Below, piece after piece: positions 42,735-54,732 of a stretch of 64,000 bases of DNA. The stretch covers positions 124,001 to 188,000 of the forward strand of contig CAWZYM010000141.1 in assembly GCA_963966185.1 (NCBI GenBank), in the 5' to 3' direction. The translations under genes were made by a program, and so were the position numbers. How positions within the stretch are numbered: position 1 is the first letter of the stretch; every line of letters starts with the position of its first letter. This DNA is from Rhabditoides inermis. Its lineage: Eukaryota > Nematoda > Chromadorea > Rhabditida > Rhabditidae. Below the pieces are notes generated by a model. That model saw only the letters and a list, made by a program, of their open reading frames with translations, had not been told where the DNA came from and searched no databases.

Positions 42735-44012
42735 GGCGAGCATCGCGTGAACCAGTTCTGACCACTTGACGCGGTCTTGTGCCATGTCCATAACAGCGTC
42801 CATCCACTGCCCGTTGCGAGTGTTCCAAGCTCTGCGGAACGAAGTGTCTCTCGAGGTGACCTTGGCGCGCACGGCAGGCGTGGGCCCGACATCCTCCTTC
42901 AGCTTCTCGTCCCATGTGGCGCGTTTCCTTCCTGGGCCTCTTCTCCACTCCGGCGGCGGTAGTGTGAGCGCAGCTTGCTTCACAATCCGATGGTCTTCTC
43001 GTCGCAGCACGTGTCCCAAGAGACGAACTCTCGTTGCCGCCACTTGCCGATAGGGGGTGGGCAGCTTGGACTTTTTGAGCAGGAGACGGGAGTAGATGTT
43101 GTTTACATCCCGATACAACTGCGAGTTGTGGCGACGGTTTGGGTAGAAGTAGCCTGACATCCGGCGCAAAAATTTGCGTTCCGCCGTATCCAGCTTCTCC
43201 TCGAGCTTCTTATTGAGAGCCCAAGTACCGGAGAGCATCGCAGGTCGGATGGCGGTGAGGTGTATCCGTAGAGCATCGCAGGTCGGATGGCGGTGAGGTA
43301 GATCCGCAGCTTGACGTGATTGGCGACGCTCGATCTCCACAAAACCTTTTCCAGCGAGTTGAACGCGGAGCAGGCTTGGGCGATTCGCGCCTCCACATCC
43401 TTAGTAAGGTCGGCGTTGCTGCTAATCCACGAACCGAGGTAGCGGAAGTTGGTGGTCTGCGCGATCTTCTCTCCATTGACAGTGAACTCCTCCTTTACTC
43501 CTCGCGGGATGGTCATCGACTCGCACTTGTCCGGCCTGAGGGTCAGACCGTACGAGGCGGCGAGAAGACTGAGACGGTCGACAGCTTTCTGCAGGTTAAC
43601 AGGGTCTTCTCCAAGCAGAGCAATGTCATCCGCGTAGTCGAGGTCGGTGACTTTCCGTCCTGTCGGGTGCAGCTCCACTCCTCCTCCACACTCCTCCACA
43701 ACACGTCGCATCACGTCGTCGATGACATAGTTGAACAGGAGCGGGCCGCAGACGGATCCTTGGCGCACTCCAGTCCGGACGGCGAATTGCTGCGTGATTC
43801 CGCAAGGAGTGCGGACAGCGGCAGTAATACGGCTGTACAGGTCTCGTAGAAGGTCGACTAGCGGGGCTGGTACTCCGTCGGCGCGCACCGCATCGAAGAG
43901 GCGGTCTCGATCGGGACTGTCGAATGCTGCCCGGAAGTCGACAAAGAGCCTTCATCATCTCCGGAGTGAGGTCGTCGTCTCCGGCAGCCTTCCCATTCTT
44001 CAAATTCTTCAA
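42735..44012 (-). pseudogene. LINE reverse transcriptase, 3' segment
   Basis: The minus-strand frame starts with KNLKNGKAAGDDDLTPEMMK. It continues, after a frame change, with RADGVPAPLVDLLRDLYSRI, GVRQGSVCGPLLFNYVIDDV and DYADDIALLGEDPVNLQKAV (catalytic YADD), then LRPDKCESMTI and FRYLGSWIS. Near 43205-43290 a segment of about 40 bp encoding LTAIRPAML is tandemly duplicated, which breaks the frame. The C-terminal part (LPTPYRQVAATRVRLLGHVL, GRKRATWDEKLKEDVG) runs to about 42735. Clade not fixed. Endonuclease absent because of 5' truncation. Confidence 0.88.
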
Positions 44013-44527
44013 AGGAGAGACAGATGCTGACTCGTGGACGGCTGCAGTTCAGCAGGCAGCCAAGGAGGCGATTCCAACTCTGAAGGTGGAGAAGAAGCAC
44101 GATGGAGCGTCAGTGAAGGAATCCTTGTGCTACGCGAGCATGCTGCTGGCGAAGCAGAGAGGAAAGCTGAAGGCCTACCGTCAACTCAAGGCGGAGCTGC
44201 GGAGGATTCGGAAAGAGCAGTGGGAGGAGGAATGGATGAGGAGGAGCAAGGAGTTCGAGGACGCTTGGGAAAGGCAGGATGCCCGCACGGCATTTTCCCT
44301 GCTGAAGCGGTACAGCGGGAAGTGAAGCAGGACGACGCCCGTCATCTCTGACGGCGTGTCACTCGTCACCGGGGAAGCAGCGAGCGCGGTGTGGGCTGGT
44401 CACTTCGACCGCCTACTTAACCAGCCGTGCCCGTCTGCTCCCGCCCTGCCACATACCGCCCGTTCTGACTACAACTGCAGGACGGAGCCGCCAACCATGG
44501 AGGAGCTGCTTGTGTGCATGAAGAAGC
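44013..44527 (+). pseudogene. Inverted 5' segment of the same LINE
   Basis: The plus strand encodes the linker between endonuclease and reverse transcriptase: AAVQQAAKEAIPTLKVEKKH, KLKAYRQLKAELRRIRKEQW, TAFSLLKRYSGK, then after a frame change ISDGVSLVTGEAASAVWAGH and FDRLLNQPCPS, ending TMEELLVCMKKL. The aspects expected upstream of the KNGKAAG block of the minus-strand segment are all there, confirming the inversion. Confidence 0.85.
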
Positions 44528-45159
44528 TGTATTCATAACAGTAATGATAACATAGTCAACAGCAATATGATGATAGCGATAGCCCTCAAACGTATTTGTT
44601 GCAGGCTCTCGTGGATGCCAGCCCAGCAGTCTTCATCAAAAACTACTGGCAGCTTGGACATACACCTAACAACAATCAAATCGTCATGTTCTATTGTAAT
44701 CGCTATATCTAAATGAATACGTTTGCGCTGATCTGTGTAACATCATGTATATTCGTGGTTTATGGCATTACTTTTCTTGACAATGATTGACTAGTCATGT
44801 AAATTGGTGATTATTGAATGAGTTTTGGTATAAACTTTAAAAAAAAAACCAAAGATTTTGTGTCATGGTTGCCGGGAGTGGCCGGCTGGCGCGCGCCTGT
44901 CTCTATTTCTCTGTCGTCTCTCGTTGTCTAACCTATTTCGTCGCGCTTGGCTCTCTTCCGCGAGAGCGAAACTGGTGCGCGAGCCTACTATACAGCCGTT
45001 TGAATATGATCCGGCCATGGTGGTCCATCGCAAATGGACCATTAGCAGAAAATAAACCAACCAAAACTAATAATTTCTGAAAACTAGAAATAATTTAAAG
45101 CATACTTTGTGTTCACATTGTCGTTGTACCATCAAATCCTAAAAAATTATGAACGTTTG

Positions 45160-45460
45160 AAAATTGCCGGGGGCGCGGCTCAGTGAACAGAGCGTTCGTC
45201 TCTCAATCTCACGGTCGCTGGTTCGATCCCCCTCGGAGTCAACCATTCTTGCGAAATTCACCCAGCCCCTGTGGTGTGGCAAACCACTCTCATGGTAGCC
45301 GGAAGGCGTCACAGCACCATCTACGGACTCAAGAACGGAATTCAAGACGTCCGACGCCACCCAACCCAACTACCTCTGCTGACGTCGTCGTAATCCAAGA
45401 ACCCTATCTTGTTCTCGACTAGGAGGACCCCGGATTCAACCGGCTAAACAAAAAAAAACG
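45160..45460 (+). mobile_element. tRNA-derived SINE, full length
   Basis: The tRNA-like head at about 45170-45237 has box A GGCTCAGTGAACAGAGC and box B GGTTCGATCCC. A body follows (catctacggactcaagaacg, then ccccggattcaaccggctaa) and a short A tail (45450-45458). A 5'-truncated copy of the body lies at 50649-50791. A possible target duplication AACGTTT is at 45152-45158 and 45457-45463. Confidence 0.85.
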
Positions 45461-45477
45461 TTTCAATCCAAGAAAAT

Positions 45478-46019
45478 TTAAAGGTAGTGTACCCTCTGAT
45501 TCTGATTGCAAGAGTTGTTGTTACCAGTTTATTGCTCATTACTTGTTAGTTATAATTCCATAACATGACAGTTGAAATTTCAAAAATTACAATTTTTAAA
45601 ATATAAAAAAAATTCGAACGTTTGACATTTACCGGAAAATGTAAGCAGTTTTAACCACGCCCGCAAATTTATATTCACCAACTGCGATTACATCACCCAA
45701 CTGACCGGAGTTCAATTGTTTGTTTTGCACGCAAAATGCGTTTTAATGGTTTTGTGGTTTGTTTTTGATGTTCAATTCACATTCAAAAATCAAAATAAAC
45801 TTAGAACAATGTATATTAACAATATTAAACATATTTGTCAAATTTTCATAAAATTGAAGTTTTCATGTTTCTTTCACGTTATAAAAGCTTATTTGCATAA
45901 GGTTAAAGAGATTTTCAAGGGATAGTATATTGACCAATTATGTTTTTATTAATGAGATCGAACAAATAAACAACACAAATTGCAAATTTGAAGTCATGCG
46001 GTGGGTACACTACCTTTAA
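45478..46019. mobile_element. TTAA-flanked MITE (copy 3)
   Basis: The element 45482-46015 (534 bp) has perfect 13-bp inverted ends AGGTAGTGTACCC and GGGTACACTACCT, flanked by TTAA at 45478-45481 and 46016-46019. The interior is AT-rich with no transposase and no tRNA-like part that I can see. Same target preference and AGG start as copies 1 and 2. Confidence 0.9.
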
Positions 46020-46190
46020 AAATTTCCACTCTTTTGAACGTGGTGATTATCCAGTCTTCAATAGCACCTTATTCAGGTTATTTTATGAAAATGTAACCTA
46101 TGCATAGTGTAAAAACACGTATATAGAGTATGAGTATGAACACGAACACATAAACAACAGAGTATACTAACAGTGAGTGTACAGGGGTGG

Positions 46191-47610
46191 TCAAGGCCTG
46201 TACTCGTTGTCGTCCTCCCTGCCAGCTCGCAGTCGGGCCGCGCGTCGGGCGATCCGGCGCTCGAACGACGCCTTCAGCTCACGAGCCATCTCCAGACGAG
46301 CGCGAGATGAAGACAGCTGCTGCTCCACCAACTGCAAGGAGAATAAGTCAAAACATATCAGAACATTGAGACTGCTATAGTGATAATAGGTCAGAGTCAG
46401 TCACTTCAATACATTCCAAAATTGCAAGAGAAAGAGGTGTTGAATACACTGACAGCTTACAAGTACATCCAGACATTGAGATACCGCGCATTCACCCACT
46501 CACCTTCTCCCAGTTATCCGGCCTGCACTGCAGGTAAAGCTTGTTGAAGAACTCTTCCACCATCTGCCGGGTGAGCTTCTCGTATCCCGTGTTCGGCCGA
46601 TCCTTCCCCTCGAACGACACGTTCTCCTCCTGCTCCGGCTTCCTCTTGCGGTACTGAACACATTTGTGATCACTTCACAAGTAACACTTTTGTTTGTAAC
46701 ACTAGCTGACAGTGTCATGTTGATCTGACCGAGTGATAAGAGTGATGGGAACGGTCGAGGAAGCAAGCGACTTCATCGTATCACTCACCTTCTTGAAGAT
46801 GGCGTAGTACTTGCACTCGGAGGTGGTCGTGTCGGTGAGAGAGAAGTCGAGAGAGTGGTGGGCGTACGAGAGCACGCTCCCTGCCCTCTGTGCCAGGAAG
46901 TAGTCGAGGGAACGACGGTCAGTCGTGTCCTGGCGAGCCTCTTCCACTCCGCGGCGCAAACTGAAAAAAACGGAACTCATAAACATCAGCGCGAGTGCAG
47001 TATTGCGAAAGAGAGCTAATAAGACAGTCAAATAACTTCATTGCAGCTGGTATAGCGATGTACGGGATATTCGTACTCTGCCTTGACTCTGGCACTATTC
47101 ATGCGTGTCACGATATCGTGCCGACACTAGACTGTCATGCCTTGCCCATTGGCTGCTTGCCCCATTACTCACTCATGGCTATGCCAGGGCCGCGAGTCGC
47201 GCCACCGCCGCTGCGCGTCCTCCATGCGCTTCGCGTGTCGAGCGAGTGCCACTTCCGCGTCCTCAACCAATCAATAAATCCATAGGTACTCAAATTACCC
47301 ACTTTGGTGTCGGTGTCGGGACGTCTTTTCTTCATGGGAGTGAAGTAGTCCACGCACCTAAACGGTGTTCGTTCTGTGAATAGAGAACTATCAATTAACA
47401 AGAACTGGCATTCATATTCAATGATCATCAGCCGACCCAATGAAGGCACATACGAATTTCTCTTTGGTTTTGAATCCTGATTCAAAATCTGTCGCTACGT
47501 AATGTGTGAAAGACTCACAGGCTGCGCTGGGTCGAGTGACGATGCCTCTTGGCAGACGGCGGCTGCTCGTTGTCGGATACGAGGCTGCGGCGGGGAGTGG
47601 CGCTCCACAT
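46191..47610 (-). CDS. Intact 232-aa basic protein, family not recognised (6 exons)
   Basis: Exons on the minus strand: 47519-47610, 47303-47357, 47173-47261, 46789-46960, 46504-46653, 46191-46331. All introns are GT-AG and the phases join without a stop: 699 nt, ATG at 47610, TGA at 46191-46193. The N-terminus is basic and nuclear-localisation-like (PPSAKRHRHSTQRSL, TPMKKRRPDTDTK). A charged helix follows (ALARHAKRMEDAQRRWRDSR), then a central domain (RRSLDYFLAQRAGSVLSYAH, KYYAIFKK), a region with KLTRQMVEEFFNKLYLQCRP, and a C-terminal coiled-coil-prone, Arg-rich helix (RLEMARELKASFERRIARRA). No signal peptide or membrane segment. Probably a nuclear protein; function unknown. The intact reading argues for a functional gene. 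Upstream of the ATG no clear promoter motif was found. Confidence 0.8.
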
Positions 47611-48958
<1,348 letters not shown>

Positions 48959-49281
48959 TCACCAGTCATTGTAGCCTCTCTCATAGGGGATATCGTAGGT
49001 CTGAGCTGCTGTGTCGGAGTAGAACTGGTGAGAGAAGGGACGGCACTGCGACTGGATGTGAGCATCTCCTAGCAGACAGATCGAGAGACGGTAGTAGTCC
49101 AGACCTATACACTTATAGGATATGGCATATAGATTGTAGTACGTCGCAGCATACCTTTGATTGCCGTTGTGTAATCGCGGAGTTCCCCCGCCCGTCCCTG
49201 GAGTGTGATGGCCATACGTATGTGGGCAAACTGAAAGCAACTATTGTCAGAAACATGGCTCTCTCTCTCCTTCTCTCTCTA

Positions 49282-49320
<39 letters not shown>

Positions 49321-49330
49321 TTTCTCTCTT

Positions 49331-49365
<35 letters not shown>

Positions 49366-50880
49366 TTTCTCTCTATCTCCTCTCTCTGACATTTATTGTG
49401 AGAATATACACAGGAGCCCTCGCTCACTCCTCTCACATACCTTCAATTCTCTCAGTGCCGTCAGCTTCTCCGGAGAATTGAGCGATACTTGGACGCTCAT
49501 CCGATCACAGAGTGCCGAGTAATCGAAAGCAGACCTCATCAAAGTCAGGAAGTTCCTGAAAGTCAACGAATGAATAAATGAATCCCGTTAGTAAGAACAC
49601 ATACGGATGATCAAAGACGAGCTCCTTTGGATGGAGATCACGCAACATCGCCACATTGAACTTATTGATCTGAAAGGGAAAATTTACGGGTTTTTCATTA
49701 ACATTTAATGTCGTGTTACAACTCACAGTAAGACACATTCTGCTGTCGAGACATAGACACTCCAGGTTAGCGAAAACACGCATCCAATCCTGCATTAAAG
49801 AAATCAATTATCATAATAATTTTTGCTTCCTCACCCCTAGAGTCGAGGAATAAACCGTTAGTCGAACTGATTGAGAGATTCTGGGCAAGTTGGCATCTTA
49901 AATTGTTGTTGCTTTTGAAAGTATTACAATTGATATAAAATTACCGTCATAATGAGGAGAATCGATTCCGAAACCTCCTATTTTGACGTTTTTGAGATGC
50001 GTCCATTCACTCATTTCTAGGAAAAGAGAGGCGAGAGGGAACAGAGGGTGCGACACCTGGAGCAGTAGTCTGTTATTGGTAAACAATTGAAGGGAACGCA
50101 CGTGCAGCGCCACTCTTGTGATGAGATTGGCATGGATAGTAGTCAGTCTGCGTAGTCGCAGTGCTGGAAGAGAGACGGTGAGAATGTGCTGGAAGACATG
50201 AAGCCTCGCCTAGCTGCTCGGTGCATCCATTCACCAATTCACAGCTCCACCTCTCTCGAGAGAACCGCACCGTGCAGCGCTCGCGGAATCCCACATGGAA
50301 CGAGACGGTGGAAGTGTTATCACTCAATTCAACCCAATCAGGTCAATGGGAACGCTTTACTACGGTTTTCACCGAAACTCACAGCAATCGTTAGCGCATG
50401 AGGTTTTATGAACGCAGTGTCTTCTATGCGGTAGTGAACAGCGAGCATTGTCTTGGAAGCGAGCAGGAGAGAGTTGCGGTCCTAAACACATCGTTCTTTT
50501 CATTTATCGATAATCTCCGCACCTTTATGTCCAGATATCGATAAATGCATCGATGAGCGTCGTCGTATAGCGATTCGAGCGTCAACTGAAACGAGGAAAC
50601 CGTTGATAGTGTACAGATTTGATAATCATGATGCACTCGGACTCAAGAACCATCTACGGACTCAAGAACGGAATTCAAGACGTCCGACGCCATCCAACCC
50701 AACACCTCTGCTGACGTCGTCGTAATCCAAGAACCCTATCTTGTTCTCGACTAGGAGGACCCCGGATTCAACCGGCTAAACAAAAAAAAAACTTACCTTT
50801 TTGGTTAGTCTTCTCTGCTTGAGAAGTGTATGGTTGAGGTCAGTCGCTGTGATTGCCGAGACTCTTTTAGGAGGACGCAT
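48959..50880 (-). CDS. F-box/leucine-rich-repeat-like protein (about 12 exons)
   Basis: Exons on the minus strand: 50797-50880 (MRPPKRVSAITATDLNHTLL), 50523-50585, 50383-50481, an uncertain exon within 50180-50330, 50057-50163, 49945-50016, 49835-49896, 49727-49789, 49605-49669, 49441-49555, 49155-49230, 48959-49104. Exons 2-3 join as LTLESLYDDAHRCIYRYLDI and KDRNSLLLASKTMLAVHY, which has the pattern of an F-box (the Skp1-binding module of SCF ubiquitin ligases). Later exons have leucine-rich-repeat spacing (LRLRRLTTIHANLITRVALH, WTHLKNVKIGGFGID, FANLECLCLDSRMCLT). The C-terminus is DIPYERGYNDW. It is probably a substrate adaptor; I infer this from fold pattern only. The junction between exon 3 and the LRR part is unresolved, and an alternative in-frame ATG 99 nt upstream would add a hydrophobic leader. 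A truncated SINE occupies intron 1. Confidence 0.65.
50649..50791 (+). mobile_element. 5'-truncated SINE in intron 1 of the F-box/LRR-like gene
   Basis: Matches the body and A tail of the SINE at 45160-45460 (catctacggactcaagaacg to ccggctaaac and A10) and lacks the tRNA head. It lies antisense to the gene, with its A tail ending 5 bp from the exon 1 donor (gtaag at 50792-50796 on the minus strand). Confidence 0.9.
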
Positions 50881-51415
50881 ACTCACTGATATGAATTGTA
50901 ATTGAAAAGGTTGAAGAGTTGAAATTGAAAGTATAATTAATAAAAATAAAACACACAGCAAGCCATCACTCGATGACAAGCATGCGTGCTGCTGGTGAGT
51001 GAGGGAGTGAGGTCAGGTCATCATAGCCTCCAGCGTTCTGTAGGCAACTTGTGAGCTGTACTCTTATTATCTTCCTGAATTTGATTTGATAGATAGAAAT
51101 AACGCGACTTTTAGAGATAAGATATTTTTAAAATGAACAGACAAAAAAAACTGATGAGCAGGAACCAATTCTATTTGAAAAAAATACTTTACATTAAAAA
51201 AACGGAGCAATGGTATAATCATGGAGAGTTTTCAAGAAACAAACAACAAAGAGACCGAATGTTTATACAGTCGAACTTAAGTGGTAACGAATCAAAGGAA
51301 TGAAAGGAGGTGGGTTGTCAATGAAAGAATCGGGGGCGCGTTAGTAGTTTGTTCTCATCTACGTTTGTTTTCAAGTGATTATAAGTTAAGATGGCTTCGT
51401 GGGTGGTCTCTTCCC

Positions 51416-53471
51416 TCACTCTGTAGGCTGAGTGAGCATCTTGTAAATTGTTTCGAAGTCCGCGCGAGAAGACACGTCCTGAAATTCAAAATACAGTAGT
51501 CTCTTTCTACAGAACCCTACCGTACCTGATCGAAACACGCAGCCGCGATTGCTTTGATGTTAGGCGGGACAGAGTCCGGGAGTTCCATCGGCTGCTTACC
51601 AGACATGATCTACAAGGTATACTGTATATAGTACTTCTTTCCGTCTACCGTACCTTCTCTCGAATGTCTGGACTTTTCATTCCGGGAAACGGATCCGACT
51701 TGCAGTGATTGTATATCTCCCACATCATCACACCAAAAGCCCACACATCAGACTTGGTAGAGAACGTGCCCTGCAAGGTATACTGTAGGTACAGTATCCC
51801 TACAGTATATCGTACCGTGCGAATCACTTCCGGAGCCAGCCACTTCATCGGCATCTTCTTCAGCATTTGCACCTGAATTCAGCGTACAGTAGTCTCATGA
51901 TGCAGGTACCGTATACCTTGAGGGTATCCTTGTTGGTTTCCGAGAGACCAAAGTCGGAGATCTTCACTTCATCCTTGGATCCCAGGAGGCAGTTGCGAGC
52001 AGCGATGTCACGGTGGATGATCTGAAAGAGATGAGTATATGAGAGAAAGGGGGAGAGAGGGGTAGAGAGAGAGAAAGAGTGAGGGGGGGGAGAGGGGGGG
52101 GGGGGTGTCCGACCTTCTTGGATGCGAGGTAGGTCATCCCGTTGGCTGCATCGGCTGTGTATCGAGTGAGATGAGAGTAGGGGAGGTTCGGATGCTTCTG
52201 CAGGTACGACTGTAACAACGAGTACAGTGGGACTTTATCGGGTTTAACTACCGTATACCTTGAGTACGCCGCCCGACGCGAGTTCGAGTACAATCATTAT
52301 GGGCTCCTCGTTCGGCGCCACTCCCCACAACTGAACAATGTTCTCGTGTTTCAGAGGGCGCATCGTCTTCGCTTCCTAGAGGAGGGAAATTAGAGGGAGA
52401 GAGAGAGAGAGAGAGGGGGGAGGGAGAGAAAGAGAGGAGAAAGAGGGACCTTGACGAATGTGCTGCGATCTTCCTTCGTCATCGCTCCTTTTAGCCTCTT
52501 CACTGCTACTTTGATCGTCTTTTCCCCGTTCACAAACGTCCCAATAAACACATCTCCGAACGCCCCACCTAAACGGATACTGTAATATGGTATACGGTGA
52601 CATTAAGGCCCATACCTCCGAGTCGCTTGCCAAGAACAATGTTCTCGTGAAGAATGTAGAAGTCGGGACGGCGAACCGGGTTCACCTAGGTTACGGTAGT
52701 GTGTGAACTTAATGTAAAGTACCACATACTACCGTACTCACGAGAATTGCAGCGGGACCATTCTTCATCACAGATTGGCGCGAGGTCATGAAGTGTTTAG
52801 CGAGGAGATCGATAGACTTCTCCTTGCGCTGAAAATGCAAAGTACAGTCTAGACAAAGTACCGATTACGGTAGTCTACAGTACTCCTAATTGGAGGTAAC
52901 TTACCCCGTTGAGTGCCCACAACTGTTTCTCCTTTTTCCAGACCAGAAGGACGTGACGAAACTGCCCCTCACACATCACAGAGATCGCGTACCTACAATC
53001 GAATATCGATTGAATATCGATCGGTTGTGGAATACTCACTTGGTCTTTCCTTCGACATCTGTCTTGCGCAGCACGAAGTCGCCCTCGTTCTGCAAGTACG
53101 GTAGCTACAGTAACTGCACATCAATGGCGGGAGTTCAAACCTGCAACTGCTCCTCAATCTCCTCGCGAGGCATCAGTCCGTGGTACCACTCCAGTGAATT
53201 CAACTCCTGACAAATCCAAAAGTACCGTAAACAAATTTCCCGATACTGTACCATCTCGCAGCCTACTGTATCCCACCGTATACCTTGACTAGTAGATCGT
53301 TCGGATTGGGCAGTTTGGCAGTCTCGGGACAAGTCTCCGCACTCTTCTGCTTCTCTGCACTCAGCAACGGTTTGCGGCCTGTCAATACTGAATACAGTAA
53401 CCCGGATCGAGTGTACAGTAGCCCGTACCCGACATGTTGCTGAGACGGTGGCGCTTGGACATCTTCGACAT
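51416..53471 (-). CDS. SH2-domain non-receptor tyrosine kinase, FES/FER-like (15 exons, 418 aa)
   Basis: Exons (minus): 53429-53471, 53284-53378, 53141-53206, 53040-53089, 52905-52992, 52742-52828, 52616-52685, 52450-52568, 52259-52375, 52114-52209, 51917-52021, 51816-51872, 51654-51770, 51526-51609, 51416-51478. Phases join to 1257 nt with TGA at 51416-51418. The SH2 domain is at about residues 52-140 (WYHGLMPREEIEEQL, GDFVLRKT) and binds phosphotyrosine. The kinase domain is at about 158-412: glycine loop LGGGAFGDV, VAVKRL lysine, IIHRDIAARNCL catalytic loop, DFGLS, MKWLAPEVI, and SDVWAFGVMMWEI. All catalytic residues are present. The order SH2-kinase with WYHG..PREE is that of FES/FER, but no F-BAR domain is encoded here. 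The start is chosen at the first ATG of the short basic exon (MSKMSKRHRLSNMS); the frame stays open upstream to 53930 through a low-complexity stretch, so a longer N-terminus is possible. Introns are 44-92 bp and full of TACNGTA. Confidence 0.93.
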
Positions 53472-53551
53472 CTTCGAGCTGTTCTTCTTTTTACCGTCGT
53501 CTAGAGAGAAGACGTCTCTTCTTCTATCTCCCCTATCTCTCCCTCCCCTCC

Positions 53552-53588
<37 letters not shown>

Positions 53589-53929
53589 TCCTCCCTCTTT
53601 CCCTCCCACCATCATCACTGGATGGCTGTTGTGGCTGATGTTGTTGTGTGGATGGCAGCGAGGGCGGGGTTCGTGCCTCTGACGGCGGCTTGTTGTGGTG
53701 CGTGGGTGGCGGCGGAGCCTCCTTCGTTTCTGAACGGAATCAGAGGGGGCGTGGCTAGAGGGGGCGTACCCATGATGGGGCAGGGGCGCCCGCGCGGGGG
53801 CAAACGACGAGGAATGATACAGTTGTCGTCCGATTCTCGTCGCATCGATTCTATTCAGACATTCCAGAACACCACACACACCACTAATTATGGAGATATC
53901 GAGGAAAGTAAGATACACTGGTTCGCCCA

Positions 53930-54732
53930 AAGAACAGAGAACCGCCCAAACAATATATAAATTTAGAAATATTGGCTATTGTATAATTTTCCCTTTTTTC
54001 AAACCGCAAACCTCTTGAAACGAGAGCAAATGAAACAACACCATGAAAATATATACTTTATTGTTCTTCTACCAGATCCCAGATACAAAATAAAGCGGAT
54101 GCACTCAGAATGGAATACGGTATACTCTGTTCGATGCAGGAGAATAAATGGGGACAGAGCTGTAAAGGATACTCGGATAATGCTGGGATAAAGCGACCAA
54201 CTATGAGCACAAAACTGTGGGGATAAAGACGCTAGTCTAGAGTGCAGCATACCGGTGATACAATCGATGGTACCGTACCCCCACAGTATACAGTATACCA
54301 CCAGACGGGTCACAGTAGAAACACGTGGTAGATTTGAGTAGAGTGAGTAATATAGAATCCGAAGAATCAAGGGAAGAATGCATTCACAGAGAGATTGAGG
54401 GGACGATTCAATTCACAGACGGGATGGCGGTTAGTCGATCAATAAATCAATCAATAGAGGCATTCTCGGCTCACAATCAAGGATCACACTGCATAGATGA
54501 GGGACGTCCTAGTCTACTACAAGACACTACTGCTACTTACCACTCTATCAGCCTGTATTTTTGGGTTATCAAATAGCACTGCGAAAAAGGGGAAAGAAAG
54601 GGGAAGAGGAAATCTCAGTCTTCTCAAAACATGGCAAAATCACTACGTGTCAGATTCATCACACTCAAAGTATTGGTATGCATTGTGTAGGTAACTTGTA
54701 TGGGACAAAGTCTTCTATTCGGCTACCGCATC
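53930..54732. other. Intergenic between Staufen and the kinase gene
   Basis: AT-rich sequence downstream of the Staufen stop codon and upstream of the kinase. A few TACNGTA motifs occur near 54117 and 54272-54296. No gene recognised. Confidence 0.5.

Larger units (their letters stand above)
42651..44539 (-). mobile_element. LINE insertion with 12-bp target duplication and 5' inversion
   Basis: The direct repeat TGTATTCATAAC flanks the insertion exactly (42651-42662 and 44528-44539). Inside, 42663-44012 carries the 3' half of a LINE on the minus strand, ending at 42663-42690 in GGAGT repeats, and 44013-44527 carries the adjacent upstream segment on the plus strand. The outer end of the inverted part (TMEELLVCMKKL) is exactly the sequence that should precede the first codons of the other part (KNLKNGKAAGDDDLTPEMMK). 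This is the signature of twin-primed target-site reverse transcription. Confidence 0.93.

Noticed and set aside
53382..53930. 182-codon frame reading into the kinase start exon
   Set aside because: Its distal part is a low-complexity RERE stretch over a CT tract; kept only as a possible N-terminal extension of the kinase.
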